A stretch of 64,000 bases of DNA from Oscillospiraceae bacterium (GCA_015064385.1 SVSI01000003.1:1-64000), one strand, 5' to 3'; counted from the stretch's first letter, positions 16,790-26,331 are shown. Notes: generated by a model from the sequence alone, not told the origin. Made by a program: numbers and translations.

Positions 16790-16838
16790 CAAACCCGAAC
16801 ATTTTACCAATCGGTGAAACGTTCGGGTTTGTTGTTTT
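16790..16838 (+). terminator. Terminator after tRNA-Leu
   Basis: CAAACCCGAAC pairs with GTTCGGGTTTG with an internal loop that can itself pair (TTTACC/GGTGAA), followed by TTGTTTT. Confidence 0.8.
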
Positions 16839-16870
16839 CTTAAAGGATATCACATAAGTTTTTTGTATTA

Positions 16871-17806
16871 TTAAGTGTCAAGATTTTCTAAATCTGTGCC
16901 TCTAAATATTGTGGCACTGCTTAAGTCAAAGGTTGTTGCTTGTTTTGTCTCTTTTTCTAAAACTCCTGCTTGGCTAAAATTTTCAGCAATTTCATATATG
17001 CCATCAAAATTTTCTGTATAATTATATTTGAAGGTTGCTGTCCATATATCCTTATTTTCTGTAGGTATATCGTTGTGATAATGCTTAGGATATTGTAAGT
17101 AAACATATGTTCCAGAGCTCATGTCTATTGATGGTAAAACATAATCTCTAGCGTTGTTTATTCCTGATGAGGCTTTTTTATCGAAGACTTCGTGGGTTTT
17201 CTTTGTGTATTGTGTTGAGAGTACATTGGTTGGTTGTTTGGTTTCTGAAATTTTATCATTCATGAAGAATGCCGGCCAGCTATATGAATATTCGGTTTTA
17301 TCGCCGTGTACAAGTTTATAATCAGCCATTTCTTTATCGGTTAAGGCGTAGGTGATTAGGAAAGAGTGCCAATAACTATCATCAACTAAAACTCTTGTAT
17401 TTATGTATAGGTTATTAGGTTCGTCATCATACACAAAAGTCATAGTTTCCGCTTTGTACGTGCCATCTAAAATTTTATTTACATCAATGCCTTGATCTTC
17501 TAGGAAAGCATAAGGGTGAGCATCAAATGCTGGGATGTAGTAATCTTCAACTTTTGTGCTTGACATTAAAGAGTTATAGTATTCATCGTTAATAACGCTC
17601 ATTAATAAATTTGAATATTTTCCTGTTTCTTCAGTTCCTTCAGAAGATTCGGTTCCGCCAATGGTAGGGTCATTTGGGTTGTTTGTTGTGTTATTGGTGC
17701 ATCCTATTAGGCCCCCAACAAGTAATGCTCCGACTACAGCAAGAGCGCCAATGCGCTTGACTGCTTCCGTTTTAGATTCTCGTAACTTGTTTAATAAGTT
17801 TGTCAT
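16871..17806 (-). CDS. Hypothetical AT-rich lipoprotein
   Basis: A 311-residue predicted lipoprotein. A hydrophobic signal ends in the lipobox LIGC (Cys36), followed by a Thr/Asn/Gly/Glu-rich linker to about residue 62. The remaining domain is rich in Tyr, Asp and Asn and resembles nothing I know. Its base composition is visibly more AT-rich than its neighbours. It lies next to the 3' side of tRNA-Leu, a common insertion site, so acquisition by transfer is possible. It has its own promoter. Confidence 0.82.
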   Translation of the reverse strand: MTNLLNKLRESKTEAVKRIGALAVVGALLVGGLIGCTNNTTNNPNDPTIGGTESSEGTEETGKYSNLLMSVINDEYYNSLMSSTKVEDYYIPAFDAHPYAFLEDQGIDVNKILDGTYKAETMTFVYDDEPNNLYINTRVLVDDSYWHSFLITYALTDKEMADYKLVHGDKTEYSYSWPAFFMNDKISETKQPTNVLSTQYTKKTHEVFDKKASSGINNARDYVLPSIDMSSGTYVYLQYPKHYHNDIPTENKDIWTATFKYNYTENFDGIYEIAENFSQAGVLEKETKQATTFDLSSATIFRGTDLENLDT

Positions 17807-17875
17807 ATTTAACTCCTCTAAAAAAGATAATCTCCTTCAACCATTTCCGATACGGTAGGATTTAAGCTTTATTGT

Positions 17876-17904
17876 AGTATACAGCAAAAAAGAAAACATG
17901 TCAA
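17876..17904 (-). promoter_or_regulatory. Promoter of the AT-rich lipoprotein gene
   Basis: On the minus strand TTGACA and TATACT are separated by 17 bases, about 70 bases before the ATG. Confidence 0.7.
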
Positions 17905-17949
17905 TAGGGCGAAGAAGGGCGATCGGTTCGATTATAGAATGCTCGGGTG

Positions 17950-17981
17950 TAAAAAAACCACTTCGTAAAGAAGTGGTTTTT
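17950..17981 (-). terminator. Terminator after the glycyl-radical activase gene
   Basis: AAACCACTTC (17955-17964) pairs with GAAGTGGTTT (17970-17979). On the minus strand the hairpin is followed by a T-run, directly after the activase stop. Confidence 0.8.
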
Positions 17982-17986
17982 GTTTA

Positions 17987-18892
17987 TTATGCTTTTTTCA
18001 CGGGAATCTCGGTGTTTGATGCGATGCATTTGATCCACTCGCCGACCGTCTCCTCGGCAGGGAACGAAAGATCTGCAAGAGGATAGATCTTTCCTAAAAG
18101 CTCGGATTTTCCGCTCCCGAGCGGATGGTACGGCTCTACGTTTATTTCAAGAATATTCGTAAGAGAATTTGCTATCTCGGCTATTTTTTCAAAATGATCA
18201 CGGCGATCGTTAAATCCCGGAATAATGGGGCATCGCAGCATCGTTTTTGCGCCGAGCGAATCTATAAAGTGAAGATTTTCGAGAATTTTTTCGTTTGAAA
18301 CACCCGTATATTCCCCGTGCTTTTCAGGGTCGGTCTCCTTGCAGTCAAAAAGGAAAATATCAACGTAGGGGACTATTTTCTCAAAATTTTCGCGGCTTGA
18401 AAATCCGCAGGTCTCGATGCAGGTGTGAAGCCCCTCGCGTTTTGCCGCCTTGAGCAGAGAAAGGGTAAAATCGAACTGGCACATCGGCTCTCCGCCCGAC
18501 AGAGTAATTCCTCCGCCCGAGGTCTCGTAAAAGATCTTGTCGCGCAGGACCTCTTTCATTACCTCGTCAACGGTGCGAAGCGTACCAACCGTCTCAAGTG
18601 CTCCCGTGACACAGACGCCCGTGCAGGCGTGACAAAGCGCACAGCCCTCTCTCATATACTCGTGAGCGCCGCTTTGAAAATCGTGCCGACCGTTCGGGCA
18701 GATGTTCTCACAAGCCCGACAGTTGAGGCATTTTTTTGCATCGAAAAAGATCTCCACGCGTGCCGATTTCGACTCGGGATTGTGACACCACACGCAGTTT
18801 AGAGGGCAACCCTTCATAAACACGGTGGTTCTTATTCCCGGTCCGTCGTTCACCGAAAATCTTTGTACGTTAAATATATAAGCACTATCCAT
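17987..18892 (-). CDS. Glycyl-radical enzyme activating protein (PFL-AE family, with ferredoxin insert)
   Basis: A 301-residue radical SAM enzyme that would abstract hydrogen from a glycine of a glycyl-radical enzyme. The cluster motif CxxxCxxC is at Cys29, 33 and 36 (GCPLNCVWCHNPE). An inserted domain follows with two 4Fe-4S sites (CLNCRACENIC and CALCHACTGVC). The SAM-binding ITLSGGEPM lies near residue 150. The partner enzyme is normally adjacent but is absent here, so whether it activates pyruvate formate-lyase or another enzyme cannot be told. Confidence 0.92.
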   Translation of the reverse strand: MDSAYIFNVQRFSVNDGPGIRTTVFMKGCPLNCVWCHNPESKSARVEIFFDAKKCLNCRACENICPNGRHDFQSGAHEYMREGCALCHACTGVCVTGALETVGTLRTVDEVMKEVLRDKIFYETSGGGITLSGGEPMCQFDFTLSLLKAAKREGLHTCIETCGFSSRENFEKIVPYVDIFLFDCKETDPEKHGEYTGVSNEKILENLHFIDSLGAKTMLRCPIIPGFNDRRDHFEKIAEIANSLTNILEINVEPYHPLGSGKSELLGKIYPLADLSFPAEETVGEWIKCIASNTEIPVKKA

Positions 18893-18921
18893 TAGGCAAA
18901 TCTCCTTAACGTTATATGCGA

Positions 18922-18950
18922 ATTATATCATTATTTGCTTACATTGTCAA
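18922..18950 (-). promoter_or_regulatory. Promoter of the activase gene
   Basis: On the minus strand TTGACA and TATAAT are separated by 17 bases, ending 30 bases before the ATG. Confidence 0.75.
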
Positions 18951-18982
18951 TAAAAAAATCGAAGCGCCGTGACAGCGCTTCG
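18950..18982 (-). terminator. Terminator after the M23 lipoprotein gene
   Basis: CGAAGCGC pairs with GCGCTTCG around a 7-base loop. On the minus strand it is followed by ATTTTTTTATT, which runs into the next promoter. Confidence 0.8.
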
Positions 18983-18990
18983 ATTATATT

Positions 18991-20388
18991 TTACCATTGG
19001 GGCTTAGGATTGCCTGAAAGATACTTTCTGGGATTTATGCGATTTTCGTTTACGTACACCTCGAAATGAAGGTGTGCGCCCGAAACGCGTCCCGTTCTTC
19101 CCATATTTCCGATATATTCGCCCTCATATACTCTTTCGCCTACCGTAACTACCGGTCGCTTATTCATGTGAGCGTAAAGGGTTATAACGCCGTTACCGTG
19201 ATCGATCTTAAGGTGCCAGCCGTACGAATCGCTCCAGCCCGCTTTGATTACCTCGCCCGCGGCTGCCGCAACGATCTTGGGGTTTCCGCTTCTTGCGATG
19301 TCGATACCCTTATGATAGGTTGATGCTCCGGCTACGGGGGCTTTTCTCGGTCCGTATTCGGACGTTACCCAGCCGACAGTAGGCCATGAGAACTTGCCTC
19401 CGTCCCACGTCGTGGACTGCGTTCCGTAAACGGTGACCTCGTCAACGGGAGCAACGGTGATCTCAACGCTGCTGTCAATTCTTACGGTGTGAGAATATAC
19501 TCCGTCTATGTAAACGTCTTCATACTCTACCGTACACTGACCGTCTTTTCCTTTTATATGAACGAATTCGGGATCGTCGTCACCGTATTTCAGTCCGAAA
19601 TCGGTATCGGGACGGCGAACGTGGCCGTACGCGACCGCCTCGGTCTCGGTTCTGACTACTCTCTCGGTGGTTGACGTTATCGCCGCGTCAAGATCCTCGG
19701 GAATACTGCTGCTTCCGAAAAGAAGAGCGGAATCTATGCTTTCGATTATGTCAACGATGTTGCCGTCGAGAGCGTCCATCGTAGCCGAGCTGTCATCTTT
19801 AATTGAAAGAAATGCGTCCTTAAGGTCGTTTGCCTTAACGATGGTGCTGGTCTTTGCATATCCGAGGGTGGCGTAAACCGTGGACTTTTCGTTACGGTTG
19901 TTATCCTTTTCGGATACGTATGCAACTATATCAGCAACTACCGAAGAAAGGTGATCCTTTTCGGAAAGGGGACAGTGTCCAAGCACGTTTCCGTCAAGAT
20001 AGATCGCGTAGCAGTCGCTGTAGAGCGCTTTGGTTTTGCTAAGGATGGTTGAGTACATATCGTCGGATGACGCTACCGTTGCCGTGGTCTCTATCGCGAC
20101 GAGCTTGATGTCAAGATCGTTTTCGACCGAGTGGGGATATCCGAGTGCCTCGGTCATCGTTTCCTCGACCTTGGCAAGGACTGCGAAATATCCTTCAAGA
20201 CTTTCGGTGGTAAAAAGCGTTTCACCGTTCAGGGTGACCTCGTAAAGAAGTCCCGAAACGACGCCTTCCTCAATATGTAGCTCCTCGTCTTCCTTCTCAA
20301 GATCGCAACCGACGAGAGTTACGCCGAGCACCAGGGAGACTGTTAGCATTAAAAGTAAAGCGCTGAATATACGTAAGTTTTTCAGCAT
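18991..20388 (-). CDS. G5 domain and M23 metallopeptidase lipoprotein
   Basis: A 465-residue cell-wall protein. A lipoprotein signal ends in TLVGC (Cys28). A long N-terminal region of unknown fold is followed by a G5 domain at about 240-325 (SHTVRIDSSVEITVAPVDEV). The C-terminal M23 domain covers about 345-455. Zinc and catalytic residues are visible in HKGIDI, the YAHM segment and HLHFEV. M23 enzymes cut peptidoglycan cross-bridges or stem peptides; similar proteins act in cell-wall turnover or spore formation. Single-gene unit with its own promoter and terminator. Confidence 0.93.
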   Translation of the reverse strand: MLKNLRIFSALLLMLTVSLVLGVTLVGCDLEKEDEELHIEEGVVSGLLYEVTLNGETLFTTESLEGYFAVLAKVEETMTEALGYPHSVENDLDIKLVAIETTATVASSDDMYSTILSKTKALYSDCYAIYLDGNVLGHCPLSEKDHLSSVVADIVAYVSEKDNNRNEKSTVYATLGYAKTSTIVKANDLKDAFLSIKDDSSATMDALDGNIVDIIESIDSALLFGSSSIPEDLDAAITSTTERVVRTETEAVAYGHVRRPDTDFGLKYGDDDPEFVHIKGKDGQCTVEYEDVYIDGVYSHTVRIDSSVEITVAPVDEVTVYGTQSTTWDGGKFSWPTVGWVTSEYGPRKAPVAGASTYHKGIDIARSGNPKIVAAAAGEVIKAGWSDSYGWHLKIDHGNGVITLYAHMNKRPVVTVGERVYEGEYIGNMGRTGRVSGAHLHFEVYVNENRINPRKYLSGNPKPQW

Positions 20389-20488
20389 AAATACCTCTCC
20401 TGTTTTCGTTTGAATGTGATTTTTTGTCCGATTCGATGCCTTACAGAGATATCGAGAATGGCTCCAACATCAGACCACATGCTCTGTC

Positions 20489-20517
20489 ATTATACCACTT
20501 TGTCATTAAATTGTCAA
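20489..20517 (-). promoter_or_regulatory. Promoter of the M23 lipoprotein gene
   Basis: On the minus strand TTGACA and TATAAT are separated by 17 bases, about 100 bases before the ATG. The leader between them holds no obvious structure. Confidence 0.8.
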
Positions 20518-20589
20518 GAGTTTTTTTCATTTTTTGTCTTATCTCAGTGAAAAATATCGTTTTTTTACGTTATTTATATATCTTCCATA

Positions 20590-20618
20590 TTGAAAATACT
20601 GCGAGAATATGGTAAAAT
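20590..20618 (+). promoter_or_regulatory. Promoter of tadA
   Basis: TTGAAA and TAAAAT are separated by 17 bases, 39 bases before the ATG. Confidence 0.7.
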
Positions 20619-20657
20619 ATTCACGAAAAGGAAAATTTTTAATTTCAGGGGATTTTT

Positions 20658-21161
20658 ATGGAGCTTAATACGTTTCCCGATACACGTTCGGACATACATA
20701 TAAATTTTATGAAAAAAGCGCTGGAATATGCCAAGCTTGCTCTTAAAAGTGAGGACGTACCCATCGGTGCCGTCGTGGTTTGTGACGGCGAGATAGTCTC
20801 TTGGGGATACAACAGAAGAGAAGGGGAGAAGAACGCGATCCTCCACGCGGAGATCGAGGCGATAGATAAGGCGTGCAAAGCACTGGGCGGATGGCGACTT
20901 CACAAGTGTGATCTTTACGTTACCCTCGAGCCCTGCCCGATGTGTATGGGAGCGATAATAAACGCACGCATACGAAACGTCTATTACGGCGCCGCCGACC
21001 GCAAAGCAGGAGCGCTCGGCGGACTTTTCGATATGAATTCTTTTGCGCTCAACCATCACCCGAACGTCGTGGGAGGCATCTGCGAGGACGAATGCTCGGC
21101 GCTTATCAGCGGCTTTTTTGCAGAGCTTCGCGAAAAGAGAAAAAAAGAAAAGGAAAATTAA
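20658..21161 (+). CDS. tadA: tRNA adenosine(34) deaminase
   Basis: TadA converts the wobble adenosine of tRNA-Arg(ACG) to inosine. The 167-residue protein has the cytidine-deaminase fold with the zinc and catalytic motif HAEIEAI (near residue 69) and PCPMCMGAI (near 98). The C-terminal GGLFDMNSFALNHHPNV is typical of TadA. It carries a short N-terminal extension and a Lys/Glu-rich tail. GGGGA precedes the ATG. Confidence 0.95.
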   Translation: MELNTFPDTRSDIHINFMKKALEYAKLALKSEDVPIGAVVVCDGEIVSWGYNRREGEKNAILHAEIEAIDKACKALGGWRLHKCDLYVTLEPCPMCMGAIINARIRNVYYGAADRKAGALGGLFDMNSFALNHHPNVVGGICEDECSALISGFFAELREKRKKEKEN

Positions 21162-21190
21162 AAAACGCCGACTTTGTCGGCGTTTTTGTT
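21161..21190 (+). terminator. Terminator after tadA
   Basis: A perfect 12-bp stem (AAAAACGCCGAC with GTCGGCGTTTTT) around a 3-base loop. It faces the convergent dapB and may stop both transcripts. Confidence 0.85.
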
Positions 21191-21199
21191 GTATTAAGA

Positions 21200-21970
21200 T
21201 CAGTTCATCTCTCCGATAAGATCGGACATAGAGTACATTCCCGCGGGCATTCCCACCATAAACTCTGCGGCGCGGAGTGCTCCGAGAGCAAATACGGAGC
21301 GCGAGTATGCCGAGTGTGAAATGGTCACCGACTCGTTCTTTGCTCCGAAAAGGACCGAATGCTCACCTACGATCCCGCCCGCGCGTACTGCGTGGATGCC
21401 GATCTCGTTTTTCGGTCTTTCCTGACGTCTTTCGCTTCTGTCGTAAACGTATTCGGGCTTATTTTCAAGAGTTTCGGATATGGCGTCTGCGATCATAAGT
21501 GCCGTTCCGCTGGGCGCGTCCAGCTTTTTGTTGTGGTGCGCTTCGATTATCTCAATATCGAAATCATCGCCGAGCATTACAGCCGCCTTTTTGGCAAGCT
21601 CTATTAAAAGGTTGATTCCGAGAGACATATTGCGCGAGAAAAATACGGGGATAAATTTAGAATACTCGTGCATGAGTGCGGTCTCCTCGGGAGTATGTCC
21701 CGTGGTGGAAACCACTATCGGCAGGCGCTGCGCCTTTGCATATTCAAGATATGAGCCGATTGCCGCGTGAAAGGAAAAATCCACGATGACGTCGGCTTTT
21801 TCTTTAACGTCGGATATGTTTTTATAAACAGGATAGTCACCGCGCCGTGTCGTGTTCACATCTACTCCCGCAACTATTCTGAAATTTTCTTTTTCGGATA
21901 TAAGCTCTTCAACGGCTTGTCCCATTCTGCCGTTTATTCCGCAAAAAATTATGTTGGTTATCTTGGTCAT
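21200..21970 (-). CDS. dapB: 4-Hydroxy-tetrahydrodipicolinate reductase
   Basis: DapB performs the second step of the diaminopimelate/lysine branch, reducing HTPA with NAD(P)H. It has 256 residues. The nucleotide-binding GINGRMGQAV is near residue 12. The catalytic motif EAHHNKKLDAPSGTA is near 140, and GIHAVRAGGIVGEH is near 190. It lies downstream of dapA with a gap of about 76 bases, so they are probably co-transcribed. Confidence 0.96.
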   Translation of the reverse strand: MTKITNIIFCGINGRMGQAVEELISEKENFRIVAGVDVNTTRRGDYPVYKNISDVKEKADVIVDFSFHAAIGSYLEYAKAQRLPIVVSTTGHTPEETALMHEYSKFIPVFFSRNMSLGINLLIELAKKAAVMLGDDFDIEIIEAHHNKKLDAPSGTALMIADAISETLENKPEYVYDRSERRQERPKNEIGIHAVRAGGIVGEHSVLFGAKNESVTISHSAYSRSVFALGALRAAEFMVGMPAGMYSMSDLIGEMN

Positions 21971-22046
21971 TTGCCGTAAAATCCTCCGTGCAAATTATAA
22001 TTTATCAGCCCCGAGAACGCAAAAGCGCCCGAGGCCGTTTGGTTAT

Positions 22047-22934
22047 TTATTTTTTGAGTCCGAGATCCTTCATTATTGCAAGAAGCTTTGCACGATTCTG
22101 GGGCTCTACCTCGGAAAGGGGAAGACGAAGCTCGCCCGAGCAGAATCCGAGCTCTTCCATAACCGCCTTGATCGGTACGGGGTTGACCTCACAGAAGATC
22201 GCTCTTGCAAAGGAGTGAAGCTTGAGCTGAAGCGCTGCGCTCTCCTTTACCTTGCCGTCGAAATAAAGCTGGCAGATGTCGTGGGTTTCCTGCGGCATAG
22301 CATTTGCCATTACCGAGATAACGCCCTTGCCTCCGAGAGAGAGCATAGGAACTATCTGATCGTCGTCTCCACTGTAAATATCGAAAACGTCGCCAAACTC
22401 GTGGAAGGTGTCAACTACCTGCGAGAAGTTGCCCGATGCTTCCTTGATACCAACGATATTCGGGTGCTTTGCAAGCTCTCTGTAAACGGGAGCGGTGATG
22501 TTGCAACCGGTACGAGAGGGTACGTTGTAAACGATAATGGGACAATCAACCGCATCTGCAATAAGATTGTAGTGTCTGATAAGACCTGTCGTGGTTGCCT
22601 TGTTGTAGTAAGGGGTAACGGTAAGAAGTCCGTCTGCGCCCGCCCGGCTTGCAAAGCGGGAGAGCTCAACTGCGTAGCTCGTGTCGTTGCTTCCGGTACC
22701 CGCGATAACGGGTATGCGTCCGTTTACCTTTTCAAGAGTATATTCGAGACACTTTTTATGCTCTGCGTCCGAGAGAGTAGCGCACTCGCCCGTGGTGCCG
22801 CAGATTATAATAGCGTCTGTGTTGTTAGCTATCTGATACTCTATTATATTGCCGAGAGCTTCGTAATCTACGTGATAATCCTTAAAAGGAGTGATGATAG
22901 CTACTCCCGACCCTGTAAAGAGTGTTTTTTTCAT
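22047..22934 (-). CDS. dapA: 4-Hydroxy-tetrahydrodipicolinate synthase
   Basis: DapA condenses pyruvate and aspartate semialdehyde. The 295-residue TIM-barrel protein has CGTTGECATL near residue 43, the catalytic Tyr in VYNVPSRTGCN near 132, and the Schiff-base Lys in VGIKEASGN near 160. I start at the ATG preceded by AAAGGA rather than an in-frame codon 33 bases upstream, because the extra residues are absent from the family. It supplies HTPA to the next gene. Confidence 0.95.
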   Translation of the reverse strand: MKKTLFTGSGVAIITPFKDYHVDYEALGNIIEYQIANNTDAIIICGTTGECATLSDAEHKKCLEYTLEKVNGRIPVIAGTGSNDTSYAVELSRFASRAGADGLLTVTPYYNKATTTGLIRHYNLIADAVDCPIIVYNVPSRTGCNITAPVYRELAKHPNIVGIKEASGNFSQVVDTFHEFGDVFDIYSGDDDQIVPMLSLGGKGVISVMANAMPQETHDICQLYFDGKVKESAALQLKLHSFARAIFCEVNPVPIKAVMEELGFCSGELRLPLSEVEPQNRAKLLAIMKDLGLKK

Positions 22935-23188
22935 TGTAATGACATTCCTTTCTCTATAAGACTGCATCGCAAAACGGGTGCGTCAGTTTTCAAAAAAATG
23001 TGAAATTGGGTTGAAAAATCATACATACTATTGTATAATAGAAGCTGCCGGTTGAAAATAAAATTTCCGACAACAAAATTCGCCATATAATATAATATCA
23101 CAAACGTACTTTTATGTCAAGAAGTTTTGAATTATTTTATTCAACTATTTTGACTGATTTTGGGCGTTATCAAGGAGATAGAGCAAAT

Positions 23189-24250
23189 ATGATATCAAAC
23201 GAAAAGACATTCACCGACCTCAGCGTGCACGATTTTTCGTACGAGCTCCCCGAGGAGCTTATAGCACAGGAGCCGGTGGAGCCGCGCGACAGTTCACGTC
23301 TTATGGTGCTTGACCGTGATGAAAAAACGGTTACGGACAAGACCTTTTCCGATATAATAGATTACTTAAGTGCGGGTGACGTTCTCGTAATAAACGATTC
23401 AAAGGTCATACCGGCCCGCATTTTCGGAGAGAAAGAGGGGAGCGGAGCGCCCATTGAGATAGTACTTCTGCGCAGGCGCGGAACCGACCTTTGGGAAGCG
23501 CTCACCCGTCCCGGCAAAAAAGCAAAGCCCGGTACTGATATTATATTCTCGAGCGAGCTTCGTGCTCACGTTGAGGAGGTAGTTGAGGGCGGAAATAGAA
23601 TACTTCGCTTTGAATACGACAAAACTAAAGAGGACTTCTTCTCGCTCATCGATAAGCTCGGCTCTATGCCCTTGCCTCCGTATATAAAAAAGCCGCTTGA
23701 GGACAAGGATCGCTATCAGACCGTATATGCAAGCGAGCGCGGAAGCGCGGCGGCGCCGACTGCGGGACTTCACTTTACCCCCGAGCTTCTCGAGAAAATA
23801 AGAGAAAAGGGTGTGAAGATAGCACCCGTTATGCTTCACGTCGGACTCGGCACCTTCCGTCCCGTCAAGGTCGAGAAGATAGCCGACCATACGATGCACA
23901 GCGAGTTTATAAGCGTTTCCCCCGAGAGCGCAAAAATAATAAACGAGGCAAAAAAGAACGGCGGACGCGTGGTTGCCGTTGGAACCACCTCCTGCCGTAC
24001 GCTTGAGAGCGTCTCGGACGACGACGGAACGGTACGCGCGCTGTCGGACGATACGGGAATATTCATTTATCCCGGATACAAATTTAAGGTAGTTGACGCG
24101 CTTATAACCAATTTCCACCTCCCCGAGAGCACGCTCATAATGCTGGTCAGTGCACTTGCGGGACGCGAGTTTGTAATGGATGCGTACAAGCAGGCGGTAG
24201 AGAGAAAATACCGTTTCTTCTCCTTCGGAGACGCGATGTTTATAAAATGA
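23189..24250 (+). CDS. queA: S-adenosylmethionine:tRNA ribosyltransferase-isomerase
   Basis: QueA transfers ribose from SAM to preQ1 in tRNA to give epoxyqueuosine. The 353-residue protein shows [15 protein letters not shown] at its start, [10 protein letters not shown] near residue 65, the [14 protein letters not shown] motif near 195, and TNFHLPEST near 310. I chose the ATG preceded by AAGGAG; the frame stays open for 75 bases upstream but without family similarity. tgt, the preceding pathway step on tRNA, is at 39007-40149 in a separate unit. The next gene overlaps its stop by four bases. Confidence 0.95.
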   Translation: MISNEKTFTDLSVHDFSYELPEELIAQEPVEPRDSSRLMVLDRDEKTVTDKTFSDIIDYLSAGDVLVINDSKVIPARIFGEKEGSGAPIEIVLLRRRGTDLWEALTRPGKKAKPGTDIIFSSELRAHVEEVVEGGNRILRFEYDKTKEDFFSLIDKLGSMPLPPYIKKPLEDKDRYQTVYASERGSAAAPTAGLHFTPELLEKIREKGVKIAPVMLHVGLGTFRPVKVEKIADHTMHSEFISVSPESAKIINEAKKNGGRVVAVGTTSCRTLESVSDDDGTVRALSDDTGIFIYPGYKFKVVDALITNFHLPESTLIMLVSALAGREFVMDAYKQAVERKYRFFSFGDAMFIK

Positions 24251-25428
24251 GACTGCTTCATAAAAACCGTACGTTAAAAGCAAAAGTGCGCGTAATGCTC
24301 GTTTTTGCCGTGATTTCGGCGCTTACGCTTGGGTGTACCGACGGCGTTTCCGAAGATCAAAGCAAAAACGTTATAAACGCCGCCGAGCACGGACTATCCC
24401 CCTACGCTTCGGGAGAAGACAACAGCAGGATCCTTCAGGCGCTGATAGACGAGGCGTCACTTGACGGAAAGAGTGTATATATTCCTGAGGGATCGTATCA
24501 ATTTGCAGCAAACGGAACTCAAACCATCGGAGCGCATTGTATAAAAATGAGGTCGGGAGTTTCGATCGTCGGGGACGGCGAGAATACCGTGCTGATGCCT
24601 ACCGGGTACACAAGCTACGGGCTTGATATGTTCTATTTTAACGATTATCTGGATACGGGCAGTGCGGTATATCTTGAAAACTGCCGTTTTGAGAATTTCG
24701 TTATAGACGCCCTTAATACCTCGTGCGAGACTTATACCTCGGCGGGTAAGGGCTTTATGTTCAATCTTTTCAGGAACTGTCATTTCAAAAATATTACCGT
24801 TAAAAACACGGACGCTACCGGATTTGGCGTGGACTGCCCGATCGACAGCTCTGTTTTCGGCTGCTCTGCTATCGGATGCGGAAAGGCGGCAGGTGTCGAT
24901 TCAATGGGTGCTTCGGGATTTGGTATAGGTTTTGGGTATAGCAGCGAAGAAAATATCGTTATTTCGGACTGTGTTTCTTCAGATAACAAGAAATTCGGAT
25001 TCTTTTTCGAGCATCAGGGACGCTTTGACGGCGAGAAATACAGTGCCGAGGATTTCGATGGTTTTACGGTTAAAAACTGCTTTTCGGACGGAGATCTTTT
25101 TGGATTTGGCGGAATAAACGCGCTTTGCGTTGATTACAGTGACTGCGTTTCGCAAAACGCAAAGCGTTTCGGATTTTTCTTTGAAAATTCGTTTTCGTGT
25201 CAAGTAAACCGAGGAGAAAGTACAAATGCGAAAGAGGCGTGCTTTGCAGTTGACGGGGCGGATAATATGCCCGAGTCCAAGAAAAAGATCCGCTTTTTTG
25301 AGTGCGTCGGAAAAGCTTGTCCTATCGGAGTACTTATACATGACAAAGGCCCCGATATTTCTGCACCGATTCTTGAAAATTGCACCTTCGCGGACGTCAC
25401 GCTCGAATATGACGTTTCTGAAAAATAA
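24247..25428 (+). CDS. Secreted beta-helix lipoprotein (pectate-lyase-like superfamily)
   Basis: A 393-residue predicted lipoprotein. The signal ends in TLGC (Cys30). A segment with [13 protein letters not shown] and [13 protein letters not shown] follows, the pattern that begins right-handed beta-helix proteins of the pectate lyase 3 type. Many short repeats with Asn/Cys/Phe (NCRFENF, NCHFKNI, DCVSSDN) then form likely helix coils. A glycan-binding or glycan-cleaving role is inferred, and no catalytic residues can be assigned. The start overlaps queA by ATGA, an odd partner for a secreted protein. Confidence 0.85.
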   Translation: MRLLHKNRTLKAKVRVMLVFAVISALTLGCTDGVSEDQSKNVINAAEHGLSPYASGEDNSRILQALIDEASLDGKSVYIPEGSYQFAANGTQTIGAHCIKMRSGVSIVGDGENTVLMPTGYTSYGLDMFYFNDYLDTGSAVYLENCRFENFVIDALNTSCETYTSAGKGFMFNLFRNCHFKNITVKNTDATGFGVDCPIDSSVFGCSAIGCGKAAGVDSMGASGFGIGFGYSSEENIVISDCVSSDNKKFGFFFEHQGRFDGEKYSAEDFDGFTVKNCFSDGDLFGFGGINALCVDYSDCVSQNAKRFGFFFENSFSCQVNRGESTNAKEACFAVDGADNMPESKKKIRFFECVGKACPIGVLIHDKGPDISAPILENCTFADVTLEYDVSEK

Positions 25429-25440
25429 GGAGATATTTTT

Positions 25441-26331
25441 ATGAAAAAAGGAAAGATCACAGAAAAGGAAAGTGTAAAAAGAGTGCTTTTTGACTATGTA
25501 CTCATAACGCTCGGCACCTTTATGGTGGCACTCGGAATAAGCGTATTTTTGGCTCCCAACAAGCTTTCTCCGGGAGGAGTTACCGCGGTAGGCACGGTAC
25601 TTTTACATCTTTTTAAGATACGCCTTTCCATAACCAACCTCGTTATAAACGCGATCCTTTTCATATTGGGTTACAGATACCTCGGAAAAAATGCGGTGAT
25701 CAAGACCGTTTACGGAATAGTTGCCCTTTCCGTATTTTTAGAGGTTGCGTCACTTATAACGTCCTACACGGGAGACGTGATAATCTCGTCGATTACAGGC
25801 GGAATACTTATGGGCGTCGGAGTTGGACTCGTCATAAGACGCGAGGGCTCGACGGGCGGAAGCGATTTCGCCGCACTCATACTCAACAGGTTTTTCCCGC
25901 ACATCTCTACCGCAAAGCTCATTATGGTAATAGACGGAGTTATAATCACCGTTGCGGGAATTGTTTTCAAAAGTATTGAAGTTACTTTTTACTCGGCAAT
26001 TACGCTGTTCGTTGCAACGCGCGTAGCCGACGCGATATGCACTCTCGGTAACGCGGCAAAGACCGTTCAGATATTCTCCGAGAAAAACGAGGAGATCGCG
26101 CAGATGATACTTCACGATCTGAACAGAGGAATTACGGGAGTCCACTGCAGGGGTATGTATTCTGACAGAGAGGGAATGATGCTTCTTTGCGTAGTTCCCC
26201 CGAAGCAGCTGCCGATAATAATCAACAGAGTCAGAAAGATAGACAAAAGCGCGTTTATAGTTGTGAACGACACCAAAGAGGTGCTCGGTCAGGGCTTTGC
26301 GCTCGAGAGCTCGTACGATAAAATAAACTGA
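25441..26331 (+). CDS. YitT family membrane protein (DUF161/DUF2179)
   Basis: A 296-residue protein with about five to six membrane segments in residues 15-210, including the conserved FLAPNKLSPGGV near 37 and REGSTGGSDF near 140. A C-terminal DUF2179 domain covers about 220-285. The family is common in Bacillota with several paralogues per genome. Its transport function is not established. A good GGAG site lies before the ATG. It sits between the beta-helix lipoprotein and miaA on one strand. Confidence 0.92.
   Translation: MKKGKITEKESVKRVLFDYVLITLGTFMVALGISVFLAPNKLSPGGVTAVGTVLLHLFKIRLSITNLVINAILFILGYRYLGKNAVIKTVYGIVALSVFLEVASLITSYTGDVIISSITGGILMGVGVGLVIRREGSTGGSDFAALILNRFFPHISTAKLIMVIDGVIITVAGIVFKSIEVTFYSAITLFVATRVADAICTLGNAAKTVQIFSEKNEEIAQMILHDLNRGITGVHCRGMYSDREGMMLLCVVPPKQLPIIINRVRKIDKSAFIVVNDTKEVLGQGFALESSYDKIN

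Noticed and set aside
17925-17940. Possible attachment-site duplicate of the tRNA-Leu 3' end
   Set aside because: Only about eight bases (CGGTTCGA) match the T-arm, too short to support an integration event.
22967-23110. Lysine riboswitch before dapA
   Set aside because: The dapA upstream region is too short for the five-stem aptamer and shows no conserved core.
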